64,000 nucleotides of DNA from Microcaldota archaeon. Lineage in GTDB: Archaea > Micrarchaeota > Micrarchaeia > Norongarragalinales > SBBD01. The translations under genes and the position numbers were made by a program. Numbering within the stretch: the first letter of the stretch is position 1; each line of letters begins with the position of its first letter. Location: the NCBI GenBank assembly GCA_016212475.1, contig JACRGC010000011.1:16255-80254 (forward strand), given 5' to 3'. Below the pieces are notes generated by a model. That model did no database searches. It was not told where the DNA came from and worked only from the letters and a program-made list of their open reading frames with translations. This document shows positions 7,294 through 15,193 of the stretch, piece after piece.

Positions 7294-7632
7294 TCAATTC
7301 AAAACCTTAAGGCCCATCTCTCCCGCTTTTTTCCGGATTGCCTCTTTGCTCTTTTTGGAAAGGGTTGCCTGCAATCTTAAAACAAACCCTTTGAGCTCCT
7401 TTTCAAATTTTCTCAAATCATTAAGGTTCATGACCATGAACTCCTTCTTCCCTTGCGGGTGGTTATCCCTAGTTGAATTGGGCCCGCGGTATCCCTTGTT
7501 TACAACTGCGCCTGCCCATTTTATCTTTCCAGCCTGCTTGTTGTCAATTCCCCTTGGCTTTCTCCATTTTTCCTTGACCCTTCTGTTAACCGACCTGTTT
7601 GGCCTAACGAATTGCGGATGTTTTGTTCCCAT
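7294..7632 (-). CDS. rpl32e: Large-subunit ribosomal protein eL32
   Basis: 112 residues, shorter than many archaeal L32e because the N-terminal extension is missing. The core KHPQFVRPNRSVNRRVKEKW then RKPRGIDNKQAGK and VNKGYRGPNSTR is diagnostic. The C-terminus has the conserved NDLRKFEKELKGFVLRLQAT and IRKKAGEMGLKVLN. Located between L6 and L19e as expected. Confidence 0.95.
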   Translation of the reverse strand: MGTKHPQFVRPNRSVNRRVKEKWRKPRGIDNKQAGKIKWAGAVVNKGYRGPNSTRDNHPQGKKEFMVMNLNDLRKFEKELKGFVLRLQATLSKKSKEAIRKKAGEMGLKVLN

Positions 7633-7650
7633 TTTTTAATCTACCTTTAG

Positions 7651-8160
7651 TTACCTGACATGATAAATCCCATCTGAAAATACTCGCCTGTCCTTTCCAA
7701 CGATTTTGACTGCCTGGATGATGTTAGCAGCTGTTTGGCCAACATCTTCCTTGCTATCTCCCTTGACCGAAATATCCTGCCCACTGATTACGACTTGGGT
7801 TTTGCCAACAATGTTTGCTTCCCTTGGGACCTTTTCCCCAAGGAAATTCTTGATTATGACTTTTGGGCCCTTGATTTCTATGCTGACCGGAAAATGGGCG
7901 TAAACGACTTGCAATTTCTTGGAAAAGGGCTCTGCAGCGCCTTTGAATACATTCATGATGTTTCGGCCAACGCTGTTGATCATCGCATTGGTTTCCCGCC
8001 TAAGCTTCTTTAGCGGAGCAATGTGGATTGTCCCGTCCTTTATTTCTATTTTCATTTTTCTTGAATTGAATTTCAAAGTGGTTTCATGGCTGCCCGACTT
8101 GATTTTAAGGGAATCGACTGCTATTTCAACCGTTGTCTTTTCTGGTATTTTTACTTCCAT
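7651..8160 (-). CDS. rpl6: Large-subunit ribosomal protein uL6
   Basis: 169 residues with the two L6 repeats. The first opens MEVKIPEKTTVEIAVDSLKI. The second contains HFPVSIEIKGPKVIIKNFLG and GEKVPREANIVGKTQVVISG, ending in the conserved RVFSDGIYHVR. It sits at the base of the stalk near the factor-binding site. Spacing of 18 bp to L32e and about 9 bp from S8. Confidence 0.96.
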   Translation of the reverse strand: MEVKIPEKTTVEIAVDSLKIKSGSHETTLKFNSRKMKIEIKDGTIHIAPLKKLRRETNAMINSVGRNIMNVFKGAAEPFSKKLQVVYAHFPVSIEIKGPKVIIKNFLGEKVPREANIVGKTQVVISGQDISVKGDSKEDVGQTAANIIQAVKIVGKDRRVFSDGIYHVR

Positions 8161-8169
8161 TTAGTATCA

Positions 8170-8556
8170 CTAATAAACAAGCGCAATGAGCCTTCCTCCG
8201 ATCTTTAGTTCCTTTGCCTTTGTGTGCGTCATCATCCCGCTCGATGTTGAAACAACTAAAACTCCAAGGCCCCTTGCCGGCAAAAACCGCCCCTCCCATT
8301 TTTCCCACTCGCCTGCTTTTACGGAAAAACGCGGCTTGATTGCCTTGCATTTGTTGACTTTACCAAGAAGCTTGACGGTCATGGCTCCGCTTAACCCTTC
8401 GTCATTTGCAGAGTACTCTTCGATGTAGCCTTCAGTCTTGAAAATCCCAAGCACCTGCGAAAGAAGCTTTGAACCCTTCCCGATCTGGCAAGTGGCCCTG
8501 CCTTTTGTTTCAGATACGAAGATCTGGTTCAATGCGTCAGCTAAAGTATCAACCAT
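8170..8556 (-). CDS. rps8: Small-subunit ribosomal protein uS8
   Basis: 128 residues from the ATG at 8556 (MVDTLADALNQIFVSETKGR). The track's GTG start three codons earlier would overlap the S14 stop and is less likely. Contains FKTEGYIEEY, LLGKVNKCKAIKPRFSVKAG and the conserved RGLGVLVVSTSSGMMTHTKA ending ALVY. It binds 16S rRNA helix 21. Confidence 0.96.
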   Translation of the reverse strand: MVDTLADALNQIFVSETKGRATCQIGKGSKLLSQVLGIFKTEGYIEEYSANDEGLSGAMTVKLLGKVNKCKAIKPRFSVKAGEWEKWEGRFLPARGLGVLVVSTSSGMMTHTKAKELKIGGRLIALVY

Positions 8557-8561
8557 TATTT

Positions 8562-8723
8562 TCACCCAAACTTTTGGAACCCAAGTTCCTTGGCGTTTTC
8601 CCTAAAGCACTTCCTGCAAATGTACAGGCCGTATTTTTGGATTAGCCCGCGAACGTTGCCGCAAATCTTGCACTTGCGCTTTCCGCGGTGCTTGTATTTC
8701 AAATCAATGTCTTGCTTTGCCAT
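8562..8723 (-). CDS. rps14: Small-subunit ribosomal protein uS14, zinc-binding form (absent from ORF track)
   Basis: 53-residue ORF too short for the track, between L5 and S8 where rps14 belongs. It reads [19 protein letters not shown], then [20 protein letters not shown] and [17 protein letters not shown]. The two CxxC pairs (CKIC, CRKC) show it is the zinc-binding S14 type. The stop lies 5 bp before the S8 ATG. Confidence 0.95.
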   Translation of the reverse strand: MAKQDIDLKYKHRGKRKCKICGNVRGLIQKYGLYICRKCFRENAKELGFQKFG

Positions 8724-8745
8724 TTATTTTTTCACTTTGATTTTT

Positions 8746-9270
8746 TTACTCGACTACTGGGACTTCGACCTTTACGCCGAATTTTTCAATCATGAATTTT
8801 TTTGCTTCAGTTGGAGAAACCCTCTGCCTGATTGGGAGTTTTTTCCTCATGACCCTTCGAAGGGAAATGCGCTTGCCCGGCTTTGTTAGGGTTACGCTCA
8901 CGTCAAACCCCATCATTCCGATTTTCGGGTCGTATTTCATGCCCGGAAAATCAATGTATTCCTTGACTCCAAAAGAAACGTTGCCGAATTTGTCGAAATT
9001 TGAATCCATCAATATGTTTTCCCGCACATCAAGGGATTTTTTCAAAATTTCAGATGCAATTTCCCCCCTGAGGGTGACTTTTGATCCGATGTTGTCTCCC
9101 TTCCTGATTTTAAAAGTAGGGTTTCGGTCCTTTGCTTTTGTTAGGATTGCCTTCTTCCCGGTGATTTTTTCCAAAAGTACCTTTGCATTCTCAAGCCGCT
9201 CCCCTGGCTCGCCTGCGCCTATGTTGAGAGTGACTTTTTCAAGCCTTACCGATTGCATGATGTTTGACAT
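8746..9270 (-). CDS. rpl5: Large-subunit ribosomal protein uL5
   Basis: 174 residues. The N-terminus has VRLEKVTLNIGAGEPGERLE and ITGKKAILTKAKDRNPTFKI. FDKFGNVSFGVKEYIDFPGM precedes the conserved GMMGFDVSVTLTKPGKRISL and a basic RRVMRKKLPIRQ. It binds 5S rRNA and contacts P-site tRNA. It lies 10 bp after S4e. Confidence 0.96.
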   Translation of the reverse strand: MSNIMQSVRLEKVTLNIGAGEPGERLENAKVLLEKITGKKAILTKAKDRNPTFKIRKGDNIGSKVTLRGEIASEILKKSLDVRENILMDSNFDKFGNVSFGVKEYIDFPGMKYDPKIGMMGFDVSVTLTKPGKRISLRRVMRKKLPIRQRVSPTEAKKFMIEKFGVKVEVPVVE

Positions 9271-9280
9271 GATATTTCAC

Positions 9281-9994
9281 TTAATTCAAATGGAATTCCT
9301 TGCTGACTGCGAATAAAAAGTCCTTGCGGGTGATGATTTCTGCTTCACCTACCTTTATTTTTGCATCCGAAGGCTGCCCGCCTGGCTGCTCGATGATTTG
9401 CTCAAGATGCCCGATTTTTCCGGAGTGCTTGCCCCTGAAAATGTAGCAGTTTGCGCCTTTTTCCAATTTTATGAAAGATTCGACCTTGTATCCGGGGATC
9501 GTGATTCTTACAGTATCCCCGACCTTGAACCTATCCTCCTCCTTTTCAATTAGGATATTTTTCCCATCGTGCAAGTTGAGCTGGACTTTTCCGCCTCCGA
9601 TCAATTGCTTTGACATGATCCTGCATGATTTTAGCTTGGCATCCTTTTCGGATTGCTCGTTAAGTTTTAGCCTCCCAGCTATTGTAAACATCTGATAGCT
9701 CTTTTTGATTTTTGGAATTGAAATTACATCCATCAACCCAACTCCAAAGTGCAAATTCTTCCTAGCTTTCCCATCAACCAGGATTTCTCCCTTGGAAATC
9801 AGGCTTTTTGCTTCCTTTGCGTTCTTTGCAACCTTAAGAACTTCCCTTGCAAGAATCAAAAGGGGCATTGATTCATTGTCTGCATGCGGGCCCGGGCTTG
9901 CTTTGATTATCCACAAATGCTTCTTTGCCGGAATATGGAGCATTTTGCTTTTTGCAAGCCTTTTCAAATGCCGATTTTTTCCCTTGTTTGCCAT
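9281..9994 (-). CDS. rps4e: Small-subunit ribosomal protein eS4
   Basis: 237 residues, the normal archaeal length. Opening KNRHLKRLAKSKMLHIPAKK, then HLWIIKASPGPHADNESMPL, an S4 RNA-binding domain (AKSLISKGEILVDGKARKNL) and the KOW-containing C-terminus (GANCYIFRGKHSGKIGHLEQ). It is archaeal/eukaryotic-specific, which supports the archaeal placement. Confidence 0.96.
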   Translation of the reverse strand: MANKGKNRHLKRLAKSKMLHIPAKKHLWIIKASPGPHADNESMPLLILAREVLKVAKNAKEAKSLISKGEILVDGKARKNLHFGVGLMDVISIPKIKKSYQMFTIAGRLKLNEQSEKDAKLKSCRIMSKQLIGGGKVQLNLHDGKNILIEKEEDRFKVGDTVRITIPGYKVESFIKLEKGANCYIFRGKHSGKIGHLEQIIEQPGGQPSDAKIKVGEAEIITRKDFLFAVSKEFHLN

Positions 9995-10011
9995 TTTTTC
10001 ACCATGGAATA

Positions 10012-10527
10012 TTATTGCTTAATTGATGCAGCCTGCGAAATTTTTTCTGAAGATACTATTTTTGCCTCATGTGCAATTGGATTTTTTGCTTCATTGACTA
10101 ATGGTTTTTTCACTTCGACTTGTGGTTTTGGCTTTTCAGCTACTTTTGCCGCCGTAGTTCCGATTCCTTCCTTTTTGCCTTTGGCTTGAAGTTTTGGCTC
10201 CGCCCACTCCAGCAAAACGCAGTTTGATGGCTGTATTGGGAATTGCTTTTCCTTTCCGCCCTGCTTTTTGTAAATTATGCCTTCAACGAAAATTTTTGCG
10301 TCCTTGTAATCGACTTCAACGATTTTTCCTTCGCGCTTTTTGAACTCTCCGCGCAAAATCCTAACCTTGTCGCCCTTCTTTGCAAGAAGCGCGCGCTTTT
10401 TGTATTTCTTTCGGAGCTCTTTTGAGAGGTGAATGCTAAGCATCGACCTGACTTCATGGATCTTTGCATTGTACATTGCCTTTCTGCGCTTCCTTGGCTG
10501 GATCGTCACGTTTTTTGAAAATTTCAT
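10012..10527 (-). CDS. rpl24: Large-subunit ribosomal protein uL24 with C-terminal extension
   Basis: 171 residues, about 50 more than usual. Residues 1-110 are L24: QPRKRRKAMYNAKIHEVRSM, the KOW motif GDKVRILRGEFKKREGKIVE and a final strand near SNCVLLEW. The extra tail from about residue 120 is low-complexity (Lys/Glu/Ala/Pro/Val) and probably disordered. It assembles early on 23S rRNA. Confidence 0.94.
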   Translation of the reverse strand: MKFSKNVTIQPRKRRKAMYNAKIHEVRSMLSIHLSKELRKKYKKRALLAKKGDKVRILRGEFKKREGKIVEVDYKDAKIFVEGIIYKKQGGKEKQFPIQPSNCVLLEWAEPKLQAKGKKEGIGTTAAKVAEKPKPQVEVKKPLVNEAKNPIAHEAKIVSSEKISQAASIKQ

Positions 10528-10562
10528 TTTTTAACAACTTTTTTTATTATATGCAAACAACT

Positions 10563-10958
10563 TCAAACTACCGCGCTTGCAATTGCAACAACCTTTGGGA
10601 ATCGCTCGGCAATTTCCCTGGCTACTGCCCCTTTGATTTCCGTGCCTTTTGGCAAATTCTGGTCATCAATCATGACGCATGCATTGTCTTCGAATTTGAC
10701 GCGCTGATTTCCGCGCTTATATTCCTTCTTTTGGCGAACAATCAGGCAAAGCTCCTTCTTTTTTAGCATGTCCGGCTTTCCGGTTTTGACAGAAACCCTA
10801 ACAACGTTCCCAACACCAGCATCGGGGTACCTTCGAAGCCTTGCCTTGATTCCAATAACGTTTATGATCATGACTATTTTGGCTCCGGAATTATCATCGC
10901 ACCTAAGCCTTGTCCCTCTTGTCAATCCTTTTGTAATCCTTGCCGGCACTCCTAGCAT
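10563..10958 (-). CDS. rpl14: Large-subunit ribosomal protein uL14
   Basis: 131 residues. Conserved RLRCDDNSGAKIVMIINVIG and RYPDAGVGNVVRVSVKTGKP, then FEDNACVMIDDQNLPKGTEI and a C-terminal GAVAREIAERFPKVVAIASA. It lies near the sarcin-ricin loop and the subunit bridge. It follows S17 by 10 bp. Confidence 0.97.
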   Translation of the reverse strand: MLGVPARITKGLTRGTRLRCDDNSGAKIVMIINVIGIKARLRRYPDAGVGNVVRVSVKTGKPDMLKKKELCLIVRQKKEYKRGNQRVKFEDNACVMIDDQNLPKGTEIKGAVAREIAERFPKVVAIASAVV

Positions 10959-10968
10959 ATTTATTCAC

Positions 10969-11454
10969 TTATTTATCTATAATCACAAAAGCCTTGGTCT
11001 TTGAAATTTTTCGGCATTCCATGAATTTGATTATGTCGCCCTCCTTGACCTTGTTGCAGTTTGGGATGTGGACGTGGAGCTTGCTCCTTCGTTTTTCATA
11101 CCTTTCATATTTTTGGACCTTCCTTAAATTCTGGATTTCAACTACTGCTGTTTTCAAAGCTTTAGTGCTGACGACTTTCCCTTCGAAAATCCGCCCCCTA
11201 GTCCTTAAATGGCCATGGCGAGGGCACCTCTCATCGGTGCATTCGTCAGGATTTGAGCTTTGAATAGGAGTAACGTACTTTGTCTTGGCGACTTTTTCCT
11301 TCCTTGGGTTTTTTTGCTCGTTGCCGGTGTGGACTTTTTGAACAACTGTTTCAGCGGCTTTCTTTTCCTTGTGCTGTTCATTTTTACCTTTGTGCCCATC
11401 CTTCTTTTCAGCATGAGGCTTGTTTTCCTTCTGTGCGTTTTTTTCTTCAGCCAT
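10969..11454 (-). CDS. rps17: Small-subunit ribosomal protein uS17 with Lys-rich N-terminal extension
   Basis: 161 residues from ATG 11454 (MAEEKNAQKEN). The first about 60 residues are Lys/Glu/His-rich low complexity, absent from typical archaeal S17 of about 110 residues. The S17 core starts near CTDERCPRHGHLRTRGRIFE and continues with the OB-fold strands VEIQNLRKVQKYERYEKRRS and KEGDIIKFMECRKISKTKAF. It binds 16S rRNA. Confidence 0.94.
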   Translation of the reverse strand: MAEEKNAQKENKPHAEKKDGHKGKNEQHKEKKAAETVVQKVHTGNEQKNPRKEKVAKTKYVTPIQSSNPDECTDERCPRHGHLRTRGRIFEGKVVSTKALKTAVVEIQNLRKVQKYERYEKRRSKLHVHIPNCNKVKEGDIIKFMECRKISKTKAFVIIDK

Positions 11455-11463
11455 TAAAATCAC

Positions 11464-11748
11464 TTAACTTATTTCCTTTGCTAATTTTTTTGTCCTATCT
11501 TCGGGCCGAATCAGGAGTAGGTTGCCCTTGGCCTCATGATGCGATTCAAAAACGAATGTACTCCCTTTCTTTGGAATCCGTTTTTTGCCTTTGGAAGTTT
11601 CGAGCAAAAACGAATTTTTGCTCTCATCTATTACCCTGCCTTCAATGCCCTGCAAATCTTTGCTGCTTGCCCGTTTAATCTTCAGATTTTGGCCGATCAA
11701 TTCCTCCAGAAGAAAACCATATTCTTCCTTAGGTAATTTCCTTCCCAT
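11464..11748 (-). CDS. rnp1: RNase P protein subunit p29 (Rnp1/Pop4)
   Basis: 94 residues from ATG 11748 (MGRKLPKEEYGF). The Sm-like core is visible in LEELIGQNLKIKRASSKDLQ then GIEGRVIDESKNSFLLET and KKGSTFVFES. It helps RNase P RNA mature tRNA 5' ends. Its place just before rps17 is the standard archaeal order. The longer track ORF reads through the promoter region and is rejected. It is the first gene of the operon seen here. Confidence 0.9.
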   Translation of the reverse strand: MGRKLPKEEYGFLLEELIGQNLKIKRASSKDLQGIEGRVIDESKNSFLLETSKGKKRIPKKGSTFVFESHHEAKGNLLLIRPEDRTKKLAKEIS

Positions 11749-11854
11749 AATAATCCGAGAATGGATTGGCCTTCTCTGAACCGTGCAGCTTTCGATTTGC
11801 CAAATGGCAAAAAGTTTCTGGATAATCAGAAGCGTCACATTATATTGGAAATAT

Positions 11855-11904
11855 GGTTTAAAAGGGTTGTGATGGAGCGGCCTACTAAGCATCCAATTTA
11901 AATA
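11855..11904. promoter_or_regulatory. Divergent promoters for the ribosomal operon and pepA
   Basis: A TTTTAAA box reading leftward lies near 11855-11862, about 107 bp before the rnp1 ATG. A TTTAAATA box reading rightward lies near 11895-11903, about 85 bp before pepA. Both imply 5' leaders of roughly 60-80 nt, longer than elsewhere in this window. Boxes are seen; start sites are inferred. Confidence 0.5.
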
Positions 11905-11988
11905 CTAGCTTTGATTAAGAATTTTTTCTTTTTTGAGAGGGGGAATTGCTAAAAAGCACTGATTAGTAGTAACATTAGGTGATATGTG

Positions 11989-13470
11989 ATGAAATTGCAA
12001 GTTAATGCGGGAAGGATCGAGGATACTTCTGCCGAAGCTATTTTGCTTTTCCATTTCAAGGATGAAACTCTAGGCGGCCTAAGCAAGCACGTGGATGAGA
12101 AATTAAAGGGCCAAATCGGAGCGGTTTTGAAAAATCGTGAGTTCATTGGAAAAGCAGGCCAGCTGTATTTGGTTAGCATTAATTTGGAAAAAATCGGGAT
12201 CAAGAGGGTAATTCTTGCAGGAATGGGCGGGAGGAATGAATTTACGCTCGACAAGTTAAGGGGGGCTGCTTCCAAAGGCGCCAATTACGCAAAGAATTTG
12301 GGGCTTAAGCACCTTGCAATTTTGCATCCGCTCGAAGCGCCGGTTGCCATTGAAGAAACAGCGGCCGCATTAACGGAAGGGGTAATGCTTGGCACATACC
12401 AATACAACAAATATCACACGGAAGAAAGGTCGGAAATCAAAACATTGGATTCAGTTTCCATCTACACGGATGTGAACAAGGTCAAAAACATCCAAAAGGC
12501 AGTTGAATTTGCTGAAACCGTTTGCAATGCAACAAATCTTACGAGGGATTTGAACAACGAGCCGGGAAATGTTGGAACTCCAACATACATGGCAAAAATG
12601 GCCGAGGAAGCCGGAAAAAAACATGGCTTTAAGGTCAAGGTTTTTGGAAAAAATGAAATTGAAGGCATGAAAATGCATTCGTTCCTATCCGTAGCAAAGG
12701 GCAGTGTCCAAGAGCCAAAATTCGTTGTGATGGAGTACAATGGAGGAGGAAAGGATGCAATTGTCCTTGTTGGAAAAGGAATCACTTTTGATTCGGGCGG
12801 AATTTCAATCAAGCCCTCAAGGGATATGGAAAAGATGAAATGGGATAAGAGCGGGGCTTGCTCGGTGATTGGGGCAATGTCAGCTGCGGCTGCATTAAAG
12901 CTTCCTTTGCATCTAATCGGGCTAACTCCGTTCACGGAAAATCTTCCATCAGGGAGCGCATCAAAACCAGGAGATGTCGTCTATGCTTCAAATGGAACAA
13001 GCATAGAAATCCAAAATACGGATGCGGAAGGAAGGCTGGTTCTTGCCGACGCTCTTGTTTACGCACAAAAATACAAGCCAAAAGCGGTAATTGACCTTGC
13101 CACCCTGACGGGCGCTTGCGTTGTTGCCCTTGGAGATGTAGCAGCCGGCTTAATGGGAAATGATGAAAAATTGATTGAAAAAATCAGGAAGGCATCTGAA
13201 AAATCAGGGGATAAATGCTGGCATCTTCCGCTTTGGAAGGAGTATGATGAAAAAATCAAGAGCGATATTGCGGATATCAAAAACGTTGGCACTCCGGGAG
13301 GGGATGCCGGTGCAATTACAGCTGCAATGTTCCTTAAAAGATTCGTGAATTACCCGTGGGTGCATCTTGATATTGCAGGAACTGCCTGGAATGATTACGA
13401 AAAGCCCTACTTGACAAAAGGCGCAACCGGCTTTGGGGTTAGGCTTCTAATTGAGATGCTAAGGGATTAG
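11989..13470 (+). CDS. pepA: Leucyl aminopeptidase, M17 family
   Basis: 493 residues, the full family length. The N-terminal macro-like domain covers about 1-160. The catalytic domain has VGKGITFDSGGISIKPSRDM (metal ligands Lys and Asp) and the M17 signature NTDAEGRLVLADAL near residue 343. A basic/glycine loop GGDAGAITAAMFL follows. It should be a hexameric two-metal cytosolic exopeptidase that finishes peptide breakdown. ATG 11989 is chosen over GTG 11986 because AGGTGAT lies 5-6 nt upstream. M17 enzymes are mainly bacterial and eukaryotic, so transfer is possible. Confidence 0.93.
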   Translation: MKLQVNAGRIEDTSAEAILLFHFKDETLGGLSKHVDEKLKGQIGAVLKNREFIGKAGQLYLVSINLEKIGIKRVILAGMGGRNEFTLDKLRGAASKGANYAKNLGLKHLAILHPLEAPVAIEETAAALTEGVMLGTYQYNKYHTEERSEIKTLDSVSIYTDVNKVKNIQKAVEFAETVCNATNLTRDLNNEPGNVGTPTYMAKMAEEAGKKHGFKVKVFGKNEIEGMKMHSFLSVAKGSVQEPKFVVMEYNGGGKDAIVLVGKGITFDSGGISIKPSRDMEKMKWDKSGACSVIGAMSAAAALKLPLHLIGLTPFTENLPSGSASKPGDVVYASNGTSIEIQNTDAEGRLVLADALVYAQKYKPKAVIDLATLTGACVVALGDVAAGLMGNDEKLIEKIRKASEKSGDKCWHLPLWKEYDEKIKSDIADIKNVGTPGGDAGAITAAMFLKRFVNYPWVHLDIAGTAWNDYEKPYLTKGATGFGVRLLIEMLRD

Positions 13471-13492
13471 AAGGGCTAAAACGATAGGGGAA

Positions 13493-13867
13493 TTATTTTT
13501 TTCTATACCCAAACACTTTGTCATATTTGGGATGAGGCATCACATCTAGAATGAATGCAGCAATTTCAATCTCGTTTGTTTCCAATGTATAAAGCATCCG
13601 CCAGTAGCTTGAAAGGTCGAGTTTCCAAAGATTATTCAAATTGGAATATTTTGGCGGTATTGATTTCTTTTTTATTGCTATTCCAGCAACAGGATTTAGA
13701 CGAAGCAATTCGATTTTCTGGTCGATCGACCTAAGAAGAGTTTGATTTTCAGAGCTTGATATTCCCTTTGCCAACTCGTCCGATACGCCCGATTTTAACT
13801 TTTCATAAGCTTCCTTTGCCTCGTCAAGCAGAACTATGCGAATGGTACGACTTTTTTCATATTTCAA
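13493..13867 (-). CDS. RelE/ParE-like toxin with frame-ambiguous start
   Basis: About 124 residues. It opens RTIRIVLLDEAKEAYEKLKS as in archaeal RelE-type toxins, has the basic core of the fold (KKKSIPPKYSNLNNLWKLDL, SSYWRMLYTLE) and ends HPKYDKVFGYRKK. The body frame begins in-frame only at TTG 13867. An ATG overlapping the antitoxin stop (ATGA at 13857-13860) is in the wrong frame by one base and would stop after 8 codons. See findings. Second gene of a TA bicistron. Confidence 0.75.
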   Translation of the reverse strand: MKYEKSRTIRIVLLDEAKEAYEKLKSGVSDELAKGISSSENQTLLRSIDQKIELLRLNPVAGIAIKKKSIPPKYSNLNNLWKLDLSSYWRMLYTLETNEIEIAAFILDVMPHPKYDKVFGYRKK

Positions 13868-14123
13868 GCCCCCTTGAAATCTTTTTTTGCATTGACTCCT
13901 TTGGCGAATATGTCCAAACAACCCCTTTTGGCGAATCCAAGACCATTCCGCGCTCTTCCAGATATGAGATAATTAGATCCAACGTGGGCTTCATTACTTT
14001 GTTGCCGAGCCTTTTCATAATGGCATATCTGCTAAGGGGTTCTTTTGCTTCCTTTAAGGTATCTTCGACTAAAAGCACTGTTTTTAATGTGGGATAATGT
14101 AGCACCTGAATTTGCCTTTGCAT
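13857..14123 (-). CDS. Winged-helix antitoxin or regulator
   Basis: 88 residues from ATG 14123 (MQRQIQVLHYPTLKT). A winged helix is visible: KEPLSRYAIMKRLGNKVMKP then LDLIISYLEERGMVLDS and a wing at KGVVWTYSPK. Context before a RelE-like toxin makes it the antitoxin and autoregulator. Upstream, ACTATATAG-type repeats at about 14130-14166 hold the TATA box and could be operators. Confidence 0.7.
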   Translation of the reverse strand: MQRQIQVLHYPTLKTVLLVEDTLKEAKEPLSRYAIMKRLGNKVMKPTLDLIISYLEERGMVLDSPKGVVWTYSPKESMQKKISRGLEI

Positions 14124-14184
14124 ATTTAACACTATATAGGTTTATTGTGTAATAACTATATATAGCCTTTGTTTTTGCCCTCAA

Positions 14185-14601
14185 TTAGGAAAATAGCAGA
14201 GCAATTGCCGTCAAAACAACAAAGAAAATCGAATAGAAAATCGCATTCCTGTAAAGATCGGGATTATCCCGCCTAAATTTGTTCATTTTGATTGCCAGCA
14301 GGTAAAGATAGCCAATTTGGAATACGAATAAGATGAACCAAAGCATGGAATTGCCGGTTAATGTCATTGCCAAATAATAGCTGATGATTGTTGGAAGGAG
14401 CAAAACAAGAATTAAGGGAATTGCAAAGAAGAAAATTATCGGAAGGAACATGGCAAAATAGGTTGCAATTGCAAGGAGCATGATCAGGACAAAATTGAGC
14501 CAGATTGGATGGTCCAGTTGGGGCTTGTTGTACCATTCAACTTTTGCGGATGAGTGGGATTTGGTAACGGTTTTTGATGCCTTCACAGATTTCTTTTTCA
14601 T
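14185..14601 (-). CDS. Small polytopic membrane protein
   Basis: 138 residues. A basic cytoplasmic N-terminus (KKKSVKASKTVTK) precedes about four membrane segments: near 35-55 (WLNFVLIMLLAIATYFAMFL), 56-75, 85-105 (MLWFILFVFQIGYLYLLA) and 118-138 (AIFYSIFFVVLTAIALLF). A loop KMNKFRRDNPDLYRN is basic. No family recognised. Single gene facing away from the next operon. Confidence 0.65.
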   Translation of the reverse strand: MKKKSVKASKTVTKSHSSAKVEWYNKPQLDHPIWLNFVLIMLLAIATYFAMFLPIIFFFAIPLILVLLLPTIISYYLAMTLTGNSMLWFILFVFQIGYLYLLAIKMNKFRRDNPDLYRNAIFYSIFFVVLTAIALLFS

Positions 14602-14723
14602 GAAAATAATACGTTTAGCCCGTATATAAATGTAGTCAATTTTGAAATTCTAGGCGAATAGGCAGGTATATTTATAGTTGGGGAATTATTGCATATTGCA
14701 GGAAGCTGATTTTGGTAGATTAA

Positions 14724-15122
14724 ATGAAAAAACGCGAACGCATTTTGGAGCGAAGGAAGCTTTTCAAGCAAGAGCTTTTGCGCCCGCTTACAACGCTTAT
14801 ACACTATGAATACAAGGCAAAGACTGAAAGGATACAAAATAAACTCCCAAAAAGCCAAATTGAGGATGGATTCCTTGAAAGATTAACGCAGGTTTCCGAA
14901 AATTTCCATGATTTCTTGCAGTCGCACGAATTTACGCATATTGAAAAAGCAGCTCCAAGGCTTCAGGAAAAGCACATGATAATCAGGGCGGCAATAAGCG
15001 AGCTTAGGCGGCATTATCTTATGAAAGGGGAACTTCCGGAGAGGTTTTACGCACTCCCCCACGCCATAAATGCAATGAAGGAAATCATCGTGCTGTTCTA
15101 TGAGTTTGAGAAGAGGAATTAG
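14724..15122 (+). CDS. Hypothetical helical protein
   Basis: 132 residues, soluble and all-helical in appearance. Basic N-terminus (KKRERILERRKLFKQELLRP) and a central SENFHDFLQSHEFTHIEKAA. No known family recognised. It starts about 30 bp after a TTTATAG box (near 14669) and leaves 71 bp to the next gene. Confidence 0.6.
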   Translation: MKKRERILERRKLFKQELLRPLTTLIHYEYKAKTERIQNKLPKSQIEDGFLERLTQVSENFHDFLQSHEFTHIEKAAPRLQEKHMIIRAAISELRRHYLMKGELPERFYALPHAINAMKEIIVLFYEFEKRN

Positions 15123-15193
15123 TTAAATTAGAAATCAAATAGCAATTTAGAATAATTTATTAAGAAGATTGGGTTTAGATATTATTGATTGCA

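Noticed and set aside
11749-11892. N-terminal extension of rnp1 in the ORF track
   Set aside because: These 48 codons cross the likely TATA box of the operon and have no similarity to Rnp1.
12462-12935. Antisense ORF within pepA, with similar shadows at 17243, 26410 and 30026
   Set aside because: The opposite strand encodes conserved proteins. Ser/Pro/Ile-rich translations are usual for the complement.
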